Assembly (NCBI GenBank): GCA_013314855.1
Contig: JABUEW010000032.1
Location: 1 to 38,238, forward strand
Source: Bacillota bacterium
Lineage (GTDB): Bacteria > Bacillota > Clostridia > Acetivibrionales > DUMC01
Length of the DNA: 38,238 bases
Direction of reading: 5' to 3'
The position numbers were made by a program, and so were the translations under genes. The notes under the pieces were generated by a model. That model had not been told where the DNA came from and made no database searches. It saw nothing but the letters and a program-made list of their open reading frames with translations. Position 1 is the first letter of the stretch. The number at the start of each line of letters is the position of its first letter. Of this stretch, positions 1-9,328 are shown piece by piece.

Positions 1-16
1 CAATAGTGCGGTTCAC
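1..16 (-). CDS. 5' end of an unidentified gene downstream of sigG (partial)
   Basis: Only the first five codons are inside the window. A GTG codon at 16-14 is preceded by an AGGTGA ribosome binding site about 7 nt upstream, and the reading frame runs off the left edge as M-N-R-T-I. It lies about 200 bp downstream of sigG on the same strand. In many Clostridia a YlmC/YmxH (PRC-barrel) sporulation gene follows sigG, so that family is a reasonable guess, but five residues cannot prove it. Confidence 0.35.
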
Positions 17-218
17 AATTTTATCACCTCACACCTTAAGCCGGTACAATTTTACCTCTTCTGCACCAGACTTATATGTTTATTTTACACAATATATATT
101 CAAATGTCCACTGATACCTATTCATAATATATGTCTACTCCAGTATCAATATGAAGGATGACCCTGTATTTTTGGAACTGTGACATTATATATCAATAGA
201 TGATGGATATGATTAATT

Positions 219-992
219 CTATATATACTTTCTCATATGCAAAAGTGCTGTTTTTTCAAGCCTTGATACCTGTGCTTGTGAAATGCCTATTTCTTCAGCT
301 ACCTCCATTTGGGTGCGTCCCTCAAAAAATCTTAAGTTAAGTATTAGCTTTTCCCTATCATTTAGTTTTTGCATGGCTTCTTTTAATGACAGTCCTTCAA
401 TCCAATTTTCATCAGTGTTTTTTTCGTCACTTACTTGGTCCATTACATATATGGCATCCCCTCCATCATGATAAACAGCCTCAAAAAGGGATACAGGATC
501 TTGTATGGCATCTAGTGCAAGGACAACATCTTCCTTTGGTATTCTTAATTCTTCGGCTATCTCAGATATGGTAGGTTCCTTGGAGTTCTTATTAGTAAGC
601 CTTTCTTTGGCCTGTAGTGCTTTATAAGCAATGTCTCTCAGTGAACGGCTTACACGTATGGAATTGTTATCCCTCAAATATCTTCTGATTTCTCCAATTA
701 TCATAGGGACGGCATAAGTTGAAAACTTAACGTTTTGTGAAACATCAAAATTATCTATAGCCTTGATCAATCCTATACATCCAACTTGAAAAAGGTCATC
801 TAAAAATTCTTTTCTGTTATTAAATCTCTGGATAACACTTAATACAAGTCTTAGGTTGCCTTTTATAAACTCTTCTCTTGCCGAGGTGTCCCCCTTATGC
901 ATTCTTTCGAACAATTTTTCTTTTTGTTCATTACTTAAAACAGGTAATTTGGATGTGTTTACTCCACAAATCTCAACTTTATTGTTATGCAT
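219..992 (-). CDS. sigG: RNA polymerase sporulation sigma factor SigG
   Basis: Late forespore-specific sigma factor, 257 aa. The N-terminus carries the KVEICGVNTSKLPVL stretch typical of sigma-G. Region 2 follows at about residues 40-110 (FQVGCIGLIKAID, then the KFSTYAVPMIIGEIRR helix), and a region 4 helix-turn-helix lies near the C-terminus (EVAEEIGISQAQVSRLE). The frame is open further upstream, but the start at 992 is chosen because GGGAGG lies about 8 nt before it and the protein then matches family N-termini. The upstream extension would run through a putative sigma-F-type promoter. It follows sigE on the same strand, the order known from Bacillus and Clostridia. Sigma-F rather than sigma-G identity is unlikely because of the N-terminal motif. 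Confidence 0.95.
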   Translation of the reverse strand: MHNNKVEICGVNTSKLPVLSNEQKEKLFERMHKGDTSAREEFIKGNLRLVLSVIQRFNNRKEFLDDLFQVGCIGLIKAIDNFDVSQNVKFSTYAVPMIIGEIRRYLRDNNSIRVSRSLRDIAYKALQAKERLTNKNSKEPTISEIAEELRIPKEDVVLALDAIQDPVSLFEAVYHDGGDAIYVMDQVSDEKNTDENWIEGLSLKEAMQKLNDREKLILNLRFFEGRTQMEVAEEIGISQAQVSRLEKTALLHMRKYI

Positions 993-1028
993 TGAAAAAA
1001 CCTCCCGGCCAATAAATTCTGTCAGTAT

Positions 1029-1057
1029 CATTATTGCCATGGAGGTTATTTTTATAC
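1029..1057 (-). promoter_or_regulatory. Putative sigma-F-type promoter of sigG
   Basis: On the minus strand a GTATA element (1057-1053) is followed after 14 bp by GGCAATAATG (1038-1029), which fits the sigma-F -10 pattern GGnnAnAnTR. The spacer is a base or so shorter than usual for Bacillus. The predicted transcript would start about 30 nt before the sigG start codon. Sigma-F control of sigG is established in Bacillus; its use here is inferred. Confidence 0.45.
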
Positions 1058-1135
1058 CGTAAATAAGAACAAAAAATTTTTTAAAACAGCCTTGACACAA
1101 AGAAGTATTTTGTTCAACCTTATTTTATACCGTTT

Positions 1136-1867
1136 CTAAACCATTCTATTGATTTCTTTTCTCAGTCTATTGATTATCCTTTTTTCAAGACGGGATATAT
1201 ATGATTGTGATATCCCAAGCATATCGGCAACCTCTTTCTGGGTCTTTTCCACTCCATTTTGAAGACCGAATCTTAGTTCCATTATTTTTTTTTCACGGGA
1301 AGAGAGTTTTTTCATAGCAGTGTTCAGTAGCTCCTTTTCTATTTCATCTTCCAAACTTCTATGAATAACATCATTATCTGTACCCAATATATCCGATAAA
1401 AGCAATTCATTACCATCCCAATCCGTATTTAAGGGTTCATCTATAGAAATTTCAGTCCTGGTTTTATTGTTTCTTCGTAAATACATCAGTATTTCATTTT
1501 CAATGCATCTTGAAGCATAAGTTGCAAGTTTGATTTTTTTTGACGGGTTAAAAGTATTTATTGCTTTAATTAAACCGATAGTACCTATAGAAACAAGGTC
1601 TTCAACCCCAACACCGGTGTTTTCAAATTTTCTTGCAATATATACTACCAACCTTAGATTCCTTTCGATTAGGATTTTCTTTACCCCGTAATCACTTTTG
1701 CCCAGTCTATCTATTAAATAATTTTCTTCATCAACACTTAAAGGAGGTGGCAATGCTTCACTACCGCCAATATAATAAATAGGATGTCCCTTTCGGAAAC
1801 CTAATTTCTCAAGTATATTTACATATTTAATATACAATTCCAATTTAAGTTTTTTAAATGCAACCAT
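1136..1867 (-). CDS. sigE: RNA polymerase sporulation sigma factor SigE (pro-sigma-E)
   Basis: Early mother-cell sigma factor, 243 aa, made as an inactive precursor. The basic, amphipathic N-terminus (about residues 1-32) is the membrane-binding pro-sequence. The [14 protein letters not shown] stretch matches the Bacillus processing site, which puts cleavage by SpoIIGA after Tyr32. Region 2 ([33 protein letters not shown]) and region 4 ([28 protein letters not shown]) are intact. The ATG at 1867 has an AAGGGGAT ribosome binding site. It lies 37 bp downstream of spoIIGA, so protease and substrate are co-transcribed as in the classic spoIIG operon. Confidence 0.97.
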   Translation of the reverse strand: MVAFKKLKLELYIKYVNILEKLGFRKGHPIYYIGGSEALPPPLSVDEENYLIDRLGKSDYGVKKILIERNLRLVVYIARKFENTGVGVEDLVSIGTIGLIKAINTFNPSKKIKLATYASRCIENEILMYLRRNNKTRTEISIDEPLNTDWDGNELLLSDILGTDNDVIHRSLEDEIEKELLNTAMKKLSSREKKIMELRFGLQNGVEKTQKEVADMLGISQSYISRLEKRIINRLRKEINRMV

Positions 1868-1904
1868 TGTCTCAATCCCCTTTATAAGAATAAATATAAC
1901 TCAT

Positions 1905-2801
1905 TTACATTAAATCCGGACTTAACAATGCCCTGTAATGTTTTCCCTTTGAAAGAGCCTTATTGTATATTCCAATGATAACATCGCTGATCCCTTTTTT
2001 CCCCTCATCATCTCCAATCTCAACATAGTCGGGTTTAAAACCTATCAACATACCATTTTCTTTTCCTAATGAGCTAAAAGGTATTAATCTAAACCTGTTA
2101 AACCATCTTGAACTGTATATTTGTTCTATCATTAATGTGAAATCATTTTCCTTTGAATCTTCGAATATTTTACAAATCTCAGACGGCAGTATATTCCTTA
2201 TAGCATTGAATTCTACTATTATCACCGGCATATTTGACAAAGGATCATACAATGAATTTCCTGTATCAATTAAAGCAGAAACATCTGTTTCTCTGCTTTC
2301 AAATTTTATTCTTAATCTCGTCAAAAGTCTTTCTCTCATAAGTCTATATTGAATTAACTCCTGGAATATTCTAAGTATAATAATTGAAGTTACTATTGAG
2401 AGAAAAATAGTCGTCCATTTAGATTGCCAGTATACATATATCATTCCATTCTTCACAAGAGCTCCCTGACTGCTTAAATAAATAAGGGCAAAAGATGCGC
2501 CGGCAAAAATGAAAGTAGATATATAAAAAATAGCAAGGATTCTTAAAAAGGAGTTTAGTTTGCCTGGAGAAAATGTAACAGCCACCATGACAACAGATAA
2601 TAATATTTTGGCTATAGCAGTATAGTATACTCTTATGCCGGGTTTAACTACCAAAAATGCTGCATATAGAGCTCCTAAAAGAGCCCCAATGAATAGACGT
2701 AAATTGGATGTCTTCATTTTTGAAAGCTTCCCGGAAGTCCAAAGTATTAAATAATTCATGACTATATTTTCCAGAATCAGGACATCCAGATATATTTCCA
2801 T
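1905..2801 (-). CDS. spoIIGA: Sigma-E processing peptidase SpoIIGA
   Basis: Membrane-embedded aspartic protease that cleaves pro-sigma-E at the sporulation septum; 298 aa. The N-terminal half holds about five hydrophobic helices (roughly residues 5-24, 35-52, 60-77, 88-110 and 128-147). The cytoplasmic C-terminal half carries the catalytic aspartate in D-T-G-N at residues 179-182, followed by SLYDPLSNMPVIIVE. The ATG at 2801 is preceded by GAGGTATAAGG. It is the first gene of the spoIIGA-sigE pair and is separated from ftsZ by a terminator and an AT-rich regulatory region, as in other endospore formers. Confidence 0.95.
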   Translation of the reverse strand: MEIYLDVLILENIVMNYLILWTSGKLSKMKTSNLRLFIGALLGALYAAFLVVKPGIRVYYTAIAKILLSVVMVAVTFSPGKLNSFLRILAIFYISTFIFAGASFALIYLSSQGALVKNGMIYVYWQSKWTTIFLSIVTSIIILRIFQELIQYRLMRERLLTRLRIKFESRETDVSALIDTGNSLYDPLSNMPVIIVEFNAIRNILPSEICKIFEDSKENDFTLMIEQIYSSRWFNRFRLIPFSSLGKENGMLIGFKPDYVEIGDDEGKKGISDVIIGIYNKALSKGKHYRALLSPDLM

Positions 2802-2884
2802 ACCTTATACCTCACAGTCAGACAATCCCTTATATTACATATATTCAAAAGCATGTACATTTATAACTAAAATTTGTTACTAAC

Positions 2885-2931
2885 ATTATATACCCTGCAT
2901 TATAAATAATTTGTAAAATTTTCTTGTAAAA
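2885..2931 (-). promoter_or_regulatory. Putative Spo0A-controlled promoter of spoIIGA-sigE
   Basis: Two copies of TTGTAAAA lie at 2911-2918 and 2924-2931 on the plus strand, 13 bp apart. Each matches the Spo0A box TTGTCRAA at 7 of 8 positions. Read on the minus strand, the nearer copy supplies a -35-like TTTACA, 21 bp from a perfect TATAAT at 2890-2885. The Bacillus spoIIG promoter also has tandem 0A boxes over an abnormally spaced -35 (22 bp). The start site would lie about 75 nt upstream of spoIIGA. The binding is inferred. Confidence 0.45.
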
Positions 2932-3010
2932 TTCAATTAATTTATTCCACTTTTTTACAGAATAATACAACCTAACAACGCCTGCACTAAAGCGCAATGT
3001 TATAATATAA

Positions 3011-3047
3011 AAAACACCATACTGTTTAATTCTACGTATGGTGTTTT
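3011..3047 (-). terminator. Rho-independent terminator after ftsZ
   Basis: A perfect 12-bp inverted repeat (AAAACACCATAC at 3011-3022 and GTATGGTGTTTT at 3036-3047) with a 13-nt loop is followed on the minus strand by a T-rich run. It ends the dcw transcript about 120 bp downstream of the ftsZ stop and isolates it from spoIIGA. Confidence 0.85.
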
Positions 3048-3165
3048 CTAAATAATGAAGTGAATATATACGTGGAAATCGATATCTGCCATATTATTCT
3101 TCAAAAAAAGAAAATGCGCCCAGGAACAAATACACTGTTGCCATTAAGTGAATCATCTGCCTGGC

Positions 3166-4263
3166 TCATCTAAATCTGTTCCTTCTTAAAAATGTAGGGA
3201 TATCCAACTCATCTCCTGCAATTTCTATAGAAGCAGCAGGTTTTTCAATAAAAGAAGATTTTGATGATTTTGGTGGTGCTGCTGTCTTTTCTTGTTTTTT
3301 CACAGGGGCCGATTTTTCAAACCCTGTCGCTATAACCGTAATAATGATCTCATCATTCAGGTTTTCATCTATTACTGCGCCTATAATAATATTTGCGTCC
3401 GGATCTGCAGATTTCTCAATCAGTCCTGCAGCAATATCCACTTCAAATAGCCCAAGATCGGCGCCACCTGTTATATTTAACAGCACACCTTTTGATCCTT
3501 CAATTGATGTTTCCAACAATGGGCTTTCTATTGCCTTTTTAGTAGCTTCTTCCGCTCTATCTTCACCTGAAGCCCGTCCTATACCCATATGAGCCAGTCC
3601 TGTATTCATCATAATTGTTTTGACATCCGCAAAATCGAGGTTTATAAGGCCGGGCACTGTAATTAAATCAGATATTCCCTGGACACCTTGCCTTAGTACA
3701 TCATCCGCCATTTTAAAGGCATCCACAATTGAAGTCTTTTTTTCAACAACCTGCAGTAACCTGTCATTAGGAATTGTAACTAGTGTATCTACAGCCTCTT
3801 TTAAATTTTCAATTCCCCTTTCAGCATACTGCATCCTTTTTCTTCCTTCAAAAATAAACGGTTTTGTCACCACGCCTACCGTAAGTATCCCCATCTCTTT
3901 AGCTATTTTCGCAACTACGGGAGCTGCTCCCGTACCTGTTCCTCCGCCCATTCCGGCGGTAATAAAAACCATATCGGCTCCCTTTATCGATTGGCTAATT
4001 TCATCCCTGCTTTCGTTAGCTGCTTTTTCGCCAATATCAGGATTTGCTCCTGCTCCTAATCCTTTTGTAATTTTTTCTCCAATTTGAATTTTCGTATTTG
4101 CTTTTGACAAAAACAAAGCTTGTTTGTCGGTATTTATTGCTATAAACTCAACTCCACGAAGACCTGCGTTAATCATTCTGTTAACCGCGTTATTGCCTCC
4201 ACCGCCTATGCCCACAACTTTTATTTGAGCAAACTGTTCTGTATCAATATCGAACTCTAACAA
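3166..4263 (-). CDS. ftsZ: Cell division protein FtsZ
   Basis: Tubulin-like GTPase that forms the Z-ring at mid-cell and at the asymmetric sporulation septum; 365 aa. The nucleotide-binding [13 protein letters not shown] lies at residues 18-30 and the tubulin signature GGGTGTG at 106-112. The T7-loop stretch [11 protein letters not shown] follows. After a short Pro/Lys/Ser-rich linker comes the C-terminal peptide [10 protein letters not shown], which docks FtsA and other partners. The start is a TTG at 4263, supported by GGGGGAG 7 nt upstream and by the family N-terminus. ftsA lies 93 bp upstream and a strong terminator follows. Confidence 0.98.
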   Translation of the reverse strand: MLEFDIDTEQFAQIKVVGIGGGGNNAVNRMINAGLRGVEFIAINTDKQALFLSKANTKIQIGEKITKGLGAGANPDIGEKAANESRDEISQSIKGADMVFITAGMGGGTGTGAAPVVAKIAKEMGILTVGVVTKPFIFEGRKRMQYAERGIENLKEAVDTLVTIPNDRLLQVVEKKTSIVDAFKMADDVLRQGVQGISDLITVPGLINLDFADVKTIMMNTGLAHMGIGRASGEDRAEEATKKAIESPLLETSIEGSKGVLLNITGGADLGLFEVDIAAGLIEKSADPDANIIIGAVIDENLNDEIIITVIATGFEKSAPVKKQEKTAAPPKSSKSSFIEKPAASIEIAGDELDIPTFLRRNRFR

Positions 4264-4356
4264 AGTAATTCTCCCCCTTCACACTTTTCCCTTGTAAATT
4301 AAATAATTTTTTATAAATAATTAAAATTATTTTACGGCCGCAATAGCATTTTGTCA

Positions 4357-5598
4357 TTAAGAAAACCATTTGTAAATTGCCTTTACCACTTTTTTCAATA
4401 AGCCTCCAAACTTATTTTTGTTATCTATTTGTATTTCTCTCGCACTGTCGGAAATGCTGCTGTGTTTGTTACGCCTGGCAACATGCTTAATAATTCCCGC
4501 AGCTGCAACAAATTCGGGTTTGGATACCCCTATTATAGATCTATATGAGGCAACTCTAACGGGTAAATTAAATATGTCTTCTGCTATTTGCTTATTACCG
4601 TTAACATAAGATATTCCTCCACCGGTTAAAACAATACCGGCATTAAACATGTCAATATTTTCATATTTTTCAATTAAGTTTTTTGCCAGGGACAATATTT
4701 CGCACACCCTGGCTTCAATTATTTCAATAATTTGCGATACTTGCACATTCTTTAATTTTTCCTCATTAATATCGTATACAGATATTTCTTGATCATTTTT
4801 AATAAGAGTTGTTAATGCTAACTCATACTGCTTTTTTATTTTATCGGCTTCAGAATAAGATATCTTTAACCCTATAGAAATATCATTTGTTATATGCTCT
4901 CCTCCAACAGGTATAGAATCGTACATTACAATTTTACCATTTTTAAAAGCTGATACATCTGTAATACCTCCGCCCACATCAATTAAAATAACACCCATTT
5001 CTTTTTCTTCGGGTGATAGAGATACTTCACTTGTAGCGAAAGCTTCTATAATGATGCCGTCCACTTCTAAACCGGCTTTTTCTACACTTCTTATAATATT
5101 TTGAACAGAGGTAAGTTTACCTGTAACAACATCTGCTTCCATTTCAAGAATCAATCCCGACATACCTACCGGGTCCAATATACCACCATATCCATCAATT
5201 ATATACTGTCTAGGGATAATATCAATAATCTGAACACCTTCAGGAATTGGCAGTTTTTCAATTGCATCATACAATCTATCAAGATCATCCGGTGTAACTA
5301 TTTGATTTTCATTTAAAATACTTATGCTCTCTTTATGATTTATTACATCCACATGGGTACCGTAGATGTTTACATATGCTGAATTAATACTAAAGCCGGC
5401 TTCATTCTCAGCTTCTTCTACAGAATACCTGATTGCTTTTGATGTTTCTTCTATGTCAATTATTACACCTTTTCTAACACCGTTAAAGAGTGTAAATCCT
5501 TTCCCTAAAATTTGCAACTGCCCTATTTTGTCCACTCTTCCTATTAAGGTACAGACTTTTGTTGTGCCAATATCTATTCCAACAATAATATCTTCCAC
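4357..5598 (-). CDS. ftsA: Cell division protein FtsA
   Basis: Actin-like ATPase that anchors FtsZ filaments to the membrane; about 413 aa. The phosphate-1 loop VGIDIGTTKV is at residues 6-15, and the adenosine and phosphate-2 motifs are present (VILIDVGGGITDVSAF; GIVLTGGGISY). The last about 17 residues (GGLLKKVVKAIYKWF) form the amphipathic membrane-targeting helix. The reading frame is open 13 codons further upstream. The GTG at 5598 is preferred because GGGAGG lies 8 nt before it and the protein then begins with the family-like MEDIIVGIDIG. It sits between sbp and ftsZ. Confidence 0.97.
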   Translation of the reverse strand: MEDIIVGIDIGTTKVCTLIGRVDKIGQLQILGKGFTLFNGVRKGVIIDIEETSKAIRYSVEEAENEAGFSINSAYVNIYGTHVDVINHKESISILNENQIVTPDDLDRLYDAIEKLPIPEGVQIIDIIPRQYIIDGYGGILDPVGMSGLILEMEADVVTGKLTSVQNIIRSVEKAGLEVDGIIIEAFATSEVSLSPEEKEMGVILIDVGGGITDVSAFKNGKIVMYDSIPVGGEHITNDISIGLKISYSEADKIKKQYELALTTLIKNDQEISVYDINEEKLKNVQVSQIIEIIEARVCEILSLAKNLIEKYENIDMFNAGIVLTGGGISYVNGNKQIAEDIFNLPVRVASYRSIIGVSKPEFVAAAGIIKHVARRNKHSSISDSAREIQIDNKNKFGGLLKKVVKAIYKWFS

Positions 5599-5658
5599 TT
5601 TTTTTACCTCCCATGGGAAGTTCCAAATTATAAACAACTGCTTGCTATCATAATAAAA

Positions 5659-6015
5659 CTATTCTCCTTTTATAATATCCTTTTTTGATAGTTTATTCAA
5701 TATGTATCTTCTAATAATAGCAAAATTTAAGAATAATCTATTGCCAAAGGCAAAAACTGCAGCAAGATATATCTCTATGCCAAGCTGATCACCAATATAT
5801 GCCAGCCCTGCAGCAAGTAATGCATTTCCAAAAAAACCGGAAAGGAATATTTTCATATCAAACTTATCCTGGACAGCAGCCGCAACCCCGCCAAAGACAC
5901 TGTCAAGGGCCGCAAGTATTGCAACAGCAACATAATTTGAATACTGTCTGGGTATATTATACGGTATAAATATACCAAGTATTATTCCTACAATTAAACC
6001 AATTACAGGAACCAT
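5659..6015 (-). CDS. sbp: Small basic protein Sbp (DUF1290 family)
   Basis: Short integral membrane protein of 118 aa with about four hydrophobic segments (residues 1-20, 25-45, 55-75 and 80-97) and a basic C-terminus. It fits the DUF1290 'small basic protein' family, found next to ftsQ and ftsA in Firmicutes and Actinobacteria. Its role is unknown; the location suggests the divisome or envelope. AGGAGG precedes the ATG at 6015. It lies between ftsQ (26 bp) and ftsA (60 bp). Confidence 0.88.
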   Translation of the reverse strand: MVPVIGLIVGIILGIFIPYNIPRQYSNYVAVAILAALDSVFGGVAAAVQDKFDMKIFLSGFFGNALLAAGLAYIGDQLGIEIYLAAVFAFGNRLFLNFAIIRRYILNKLSKKDIIKGE

Positions 6016-6040
6016 AAAAATGCCTCCTAATCATTGCTTC

Positions 6041-6868
6041 CTAATCCTCCGGTATAAAAACCGGATAATCGCCTACAGTAAAGTCAAGCATTCCTTTTTC
6101 TTTTTTATTGATATTTTTATAAAATATTTGTTTAAATGCCCTAATTCTATAATTTAAGTCGTACAAATCGCCATAATTTACCACTAACCTGGAATCTACA
6201 AACAGGTAAATATTATTAATATCACTGACATCTATAGTATCAATATAATCCATAAGTTTAAAGTTATCATTTTTTTCTTCTTCCGTCAATGTATCTATTA
6301 AAATTATTAACTTGTCAAAGTTTTCTTTATTTTCTATTTTGAGAGCCTGTCCAATTTCGTAGTTGGTAAATTTTACTCCTTTAGCAAGAGGTAAAGAAAA
6401 TTTTTCCTTATAGTCAACTGTTTTTAATACATATCCTTCCCTATCAATAAGTAAAAATGCACCGATATAAGGTATTAAGACAAAGGGTTCCCTTTCTTCC
6501 ACATGGATTAATACCTTATCAGGTAAAATATATTTAACCGTTACATTTTTAATATATGGACACTTATTTAATATATTAGCTTCGGCTTGTCCATATCTTA
6601 AAAACAAGAAATTACGAAGATTGCCTCCAATACTTTTAAAACCGTTAGTACCTTTTATGATTCCCGATGCAGTAATGACATCTTCATCAGTGCAATATTT
6701 AACCCCACTCACATGTATCCTTGAAATATTAAATATAGAAGACATACCAAGTAAAACCATAGCTGTAACAAGCAGGACGAAAATCATTATATACTTTAAC
6801 TTTTTTTTCTTTCTTTTTCTCTTTTCTTTAATTTTTGTTTTTTTTTCATACATATAGCTATCTTTCAT
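6041..6868 (-). CDS. ftsQ: Cell division protein FtsQ/DivIB
   Basis: Bitopic membrane protein of the divisome, 275 aa. A highly Lys/Arg-rich cytoplasmic head (residues 8-25) is followed by one transmembrane helix (about 26-47). An extracytoplasmic POTRA domain begins near FNISRIHVSGVKYCTDEDVI, and a beta domain follows. Partners known for the family are FtsL/DivIC and the septal PBP. The ATG at 6868 lies 3 bp after the murA stop with GAGG upstream, so it is translationally coupled to murA. Sequence is weakly conserved in this family, so the call rests on architecture plus position. Confidence 0.9.
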   Translation of the reverse strand: MKDSYMYEKKTKIKEKRKRKKKKLKYIMIFVLLVTAMVLLGMSSIFNISRIHVSGVKYCTDEDVITASGIIKGTNGFKSIGGNLRNFLFLRYGQAEANILNKCPYIKNVTVKYILPDKVLIHVEEREPFVLIPYIGAFLLIDREGYVLKTVDYKEKFSLPLAKGVKFTNYEIGQALKIENKENFDKLIILIDTLTEEEKNDNFKLMDYIDTIDVSDINNIYLFVDSRLVVNYGDLYDLNYRIRAFKQIFYKNINKKEKGMLDFTVGDYPVFIPED

Positions 6869-6871
6869 AGC

Positions 6872-8137
6872 TCAAGCCTCTCTTTTCACTAATGCCCCTA
6901 GGCTAGACAGTTTTTCTTCAATATTTTCATAACCTCTGTCTAAATGTTTAATCTCATTGATCACTGTTTCGCCTTCTGCTGCAAGACCTGCCAGGACCAA
7001 TGAAGCAGCACCTCTTAAATCTCTTGCATAGACAAAAGCACCTTTTAGCCTATCCACTCCCTTTATAACTGCAATACGCCCTTCAAGGGTAATATTTGCT
7101 CCCATTCTCATGAGCTCATCTACATGCTTATACCTATTTTCAAAAACAGTTTCAATAACTATACTTGTTCCCTTTGCAATTGTTAATAAGGCTACAAGAG
7201 GTGCTTGCATATCTGTAGGAAAACCAGGATAAGGAAGCGTTCTTATAATATCAACAGCCTCCGGCCTTTCAGGACCAAAAATATGTATTTGATTGTTGTA
7301 TGCCTTAATTTTGCATCCAGCTTCATTCAAAACTGAAACCACTGAAGCTAAATGCTCAGGGATAATATTTTTTATAGTCACTTCCCCACCTGTTATCCCT
7401 GATGCTACCATATATGTCCCTGCAACAATTCTGTCGGGAATTATGGTATATTCTACATCCTTAAGTTTTTTAGGGGCACCTTTCCCTTTTATAGAAATAA
7501 TACCGGATCCTGCTCCTGATACATTAACACCCATTGCTATTAAAAAGTTTTGCAAATCTACTATCTCCGGTTCTTTAGCTGCATTATGAATACACGTCTC
7601 ACCTTCTGCAAACACTGAGGCCAGCATTATATTTTCAGTAGCCCCTACACTTGGGTAGCTAAGATGTATATCACAACCTTTAAGACGTTCTGCCCTACAA
7701 TACAGGAAACCGCCATAGGCATCCAGTATTTTTGCTCCCATATTCCTCAAACCTTTAAGATGCAGGTCGATTGGCCGGGGACCGATTTCACATCCTCCTG
7801 GAAAGCTTATTAAAACTTTACCACATCGAGCAAGCATAGGTCCCATAAAAATTATTGATGACCTCATTTCGGCAGCCAAATCCACAGGTATTTCGGTGCA
7901 ATTAATTACAGAAGAATCCACAGTTATTACTCCATTTTCAAATTTGACTTTACACCCTGCCATACTTAATATTTTAAGTGCTACCTTAACATCTTTCAAC
8001 ATGGGACAGTTTTTTATTACACTAATCCCGGCATTTAGTAAAGTAGCGGCTAATATTGGCAAAACCGCATTTTTGGAGCCATCTACGGTAATTTCTCCTT
8101 TAAGCCTTTGACCACCAGTTACAACTAATTTACTCAT
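6872..8137 (-). CDS. murA: UDP-N-acetylglucosamine 1-carboxyvinyltransferase MurA
   Basis: First committed step of peptidoglycan synthesis: transfer of enolpyruvate from PEP to UDP-GlcNAc in the cytoplasm. 421 aa, full length. The conserved SKNA lies at residues 21-24. The loop SFPGGCEIGPRPIDLH carries the catalytic cysteine, Cys116, the residue alkylated by fosfomycin in other MurAs. The repeated inside-out alpha/beta barrel halves are complete. It lies directly after spoVE; the usual murG is not between them. The ATG at 8137 has GAGGTG upstream. Clostridia often carry a second murA elsewhere, which this window cannot show. Confidence 0.96.
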   Translation of the reverse strand: MSKLVVTGGQRLKGEITVDGSKNAVLPILAATLLNAGISVIKNCPMLKDVKVALKILSMAGCKVKFENGVITVDSSVINCTEIPVDLAAEMRSSIIFMGPMLARCGKVLISFPGGCEIGPRPIDLHLKGLRNMGAKILDAYGGFLYCRAERLKGCDIHLSYPSVGATENIMLASVFAEGETCIHNAAKEPEIVDLQNFLIAMGVNVSGAGSGIISIKGKGAPKKLKDVEYTIIPDRIVAGTYMVASGITGGEVTIKNIIPEHLASVVSVLNEAGCKIKAYNNQIHIFGPERPEAVDIIRTLPYPGFPTDMQAPLVALLTIAKGTSIVIETVFENRYKHVDELMRMGANITLEGRIAVIKGVDRLKGAFVYARDLRGAASLVLAGLAAEGETVINEIKHLDRGYENIEEKLSSLGALVKREA

Positions 8138-8206
8138 TTAAAACACCTCGCACTACATTATCATATTATGCGAGGCGGAAAAAAGTGTTACTACACCATC
8201 ATCACC

Positions 8207-9310
8207 TCATATCCTGCTATAATTTGAGTAGCGAGATATGGAAAGGAGAATCCCGACTGCTCCCATAACCAGCACAAGTGAAGTCCCCCCATAGCTAAAT
8301 AGAGGTAGAGATACTCCTGTTGGCGGTATTGATGATGTTACAACACCAATATTAAGGACTGTCTGAACTGTAACAAGTGAAGTAATACCAATTGCTGCAA
8401 GGCTTCCAAACAAATCCGGCGCATTCATTGCAACTTTTATTCCTCTCCATGTAAAAATCAAAAACAGTGTTATTATAGTCAGTACTCCAATGTAACCCAA
8501 TTCTTCTGCAATTACCGAGAAAATAAAATCATTATGGGGATAAGGAAGGTAAAGAAACTTTTGCATGCTTTTCCCAAGTCCTCTGCCAAACAGCCCTCCC
8601 GAGCCTATGGCATAAAGAGATTGTACAGCATTATAACCTGTATCTTGCATATCACTCCATGGGTCAATAAATGACAATACTCTTACCCTCATGTAGTCCA
8701 CAAAGGTTATTAAAGCTGCAAATACTCCTGCTGCAGGGATTAAGAGTATCATAAAATGCTTTATTTTTGCTCCGGCACAAAATAAAATAATTGATGCTAT
8801 CGATAGGGTAATAATTGTACAACTCAAATGAGGTTCAAGCAATAAAAGTACAGCCAGAATTCCTATTAACACCAGGTATGGAAAAAGTCCTTTGAAAAAG
8901 GAGTTCAACTGGTCTTTGCGCTGGGAAAGACTCTGGGAAAAGAAAAGAATTACGGCTAATTTGGCAATTTCGGACGGTTGGAACCTTACCCCTATTTCCA
9001 ACCATCTTTTGGAACCGTTTTCTTCAATCCCAATCCCAGGTACCAATACTAATATAAGGAGAACTATACTTGCCACAAGAAGTAACGGGGAATACTTGCC
9101 GAATAATCTGTAGTCAATATTCATAGTTATGAGCATCACTACCAGCCCAATAAGTGCATAGAATAGTTGACGTTTTAATATATAATAAACGTCCCGGTAA
9201 GTATTGTAAGCATATGGAGCACTTGCGCTAAACACCATTATTATTCCGATAGAAAGTAATATAAGCACTGTCATAAATATCCAAAAATCAAATGGTTTTC
9301 TTCCCTTCAT
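8207..9310 (-). CDS. spoVE: SEDS-family peptidoglycan glycosyltransferase SpoVE/FtsW
   Basis: Polytopic membrane glycosyltransferase that polymerises lipid II together with a class B PBP; 367 aa with about ten hydrophobic helices. SEDS signatures include GSKRWLEIG near residues 99-107, FQPSEIAKLA, FIDPWSDMQDTGYNAVQSLYA with the aspartate essential in RodA/FtsW, PHNDFIFSVIAEELG and LPLFSYGGTS. In this cluster position Firmicutes carry spoVE or ftsW. Co-location with spoVD favours SpoVE, but it may serve vegetative division too. GAAGGGAA precedes the ATG. It follows mraY by 18 bp; no murD lies between. Confidence 0.93.
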   Translation of the reverse strand: MKGRKPFDFWIFMTVLILLSIGIIMVFSASAPYAYNTYRDVYYILKRQLFYALIGLVVMLITMNIDYRLFGKYSPLLLVASIVLLILVLVPGIGIEENGSKRWLEIGVRFQPSEIAKLAVILFFSQSLSQRKDQLNSFFKGLFPYLVLIGILAVLLLLEPHLSCTIITLSIASIILFCAGAKIKHFMILLIPAAGVFAALITFVDYMRVRVLSFIDPWSDMQDTGYNAVQSLYAIGSGGLFGRGLGKSMQKFLYLPYPHNDFIFSVIAEELGYIGVLTIITLFLIFTWRGIKVAMNAPDLFGSLAAIGITSLVTVQTVLNIGVVTSSIPPTGVSLPLFSYGGTSLVLVMGAVGILLSISRYSNYSRI

Positions 9311-9328
9311 AAAATATTCCCTTCCGTT

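Noticed and set aside
993-1100. Extended sigG N-terminus (36 extra residues)
   Set aside because: No ribosome binding site, unlike any sigma-G, and it would run through the predicted sigma-F promoter; GGGAGG clearly marks the start at 992.
3620-4087. 155-codon plus-strand frame opposite ftsZ
   Set aside because: Antisense shadow of a strongly conserved gene; Ser/Pro/Ile-rich translation with no family features or Shine-Dalgarno site.
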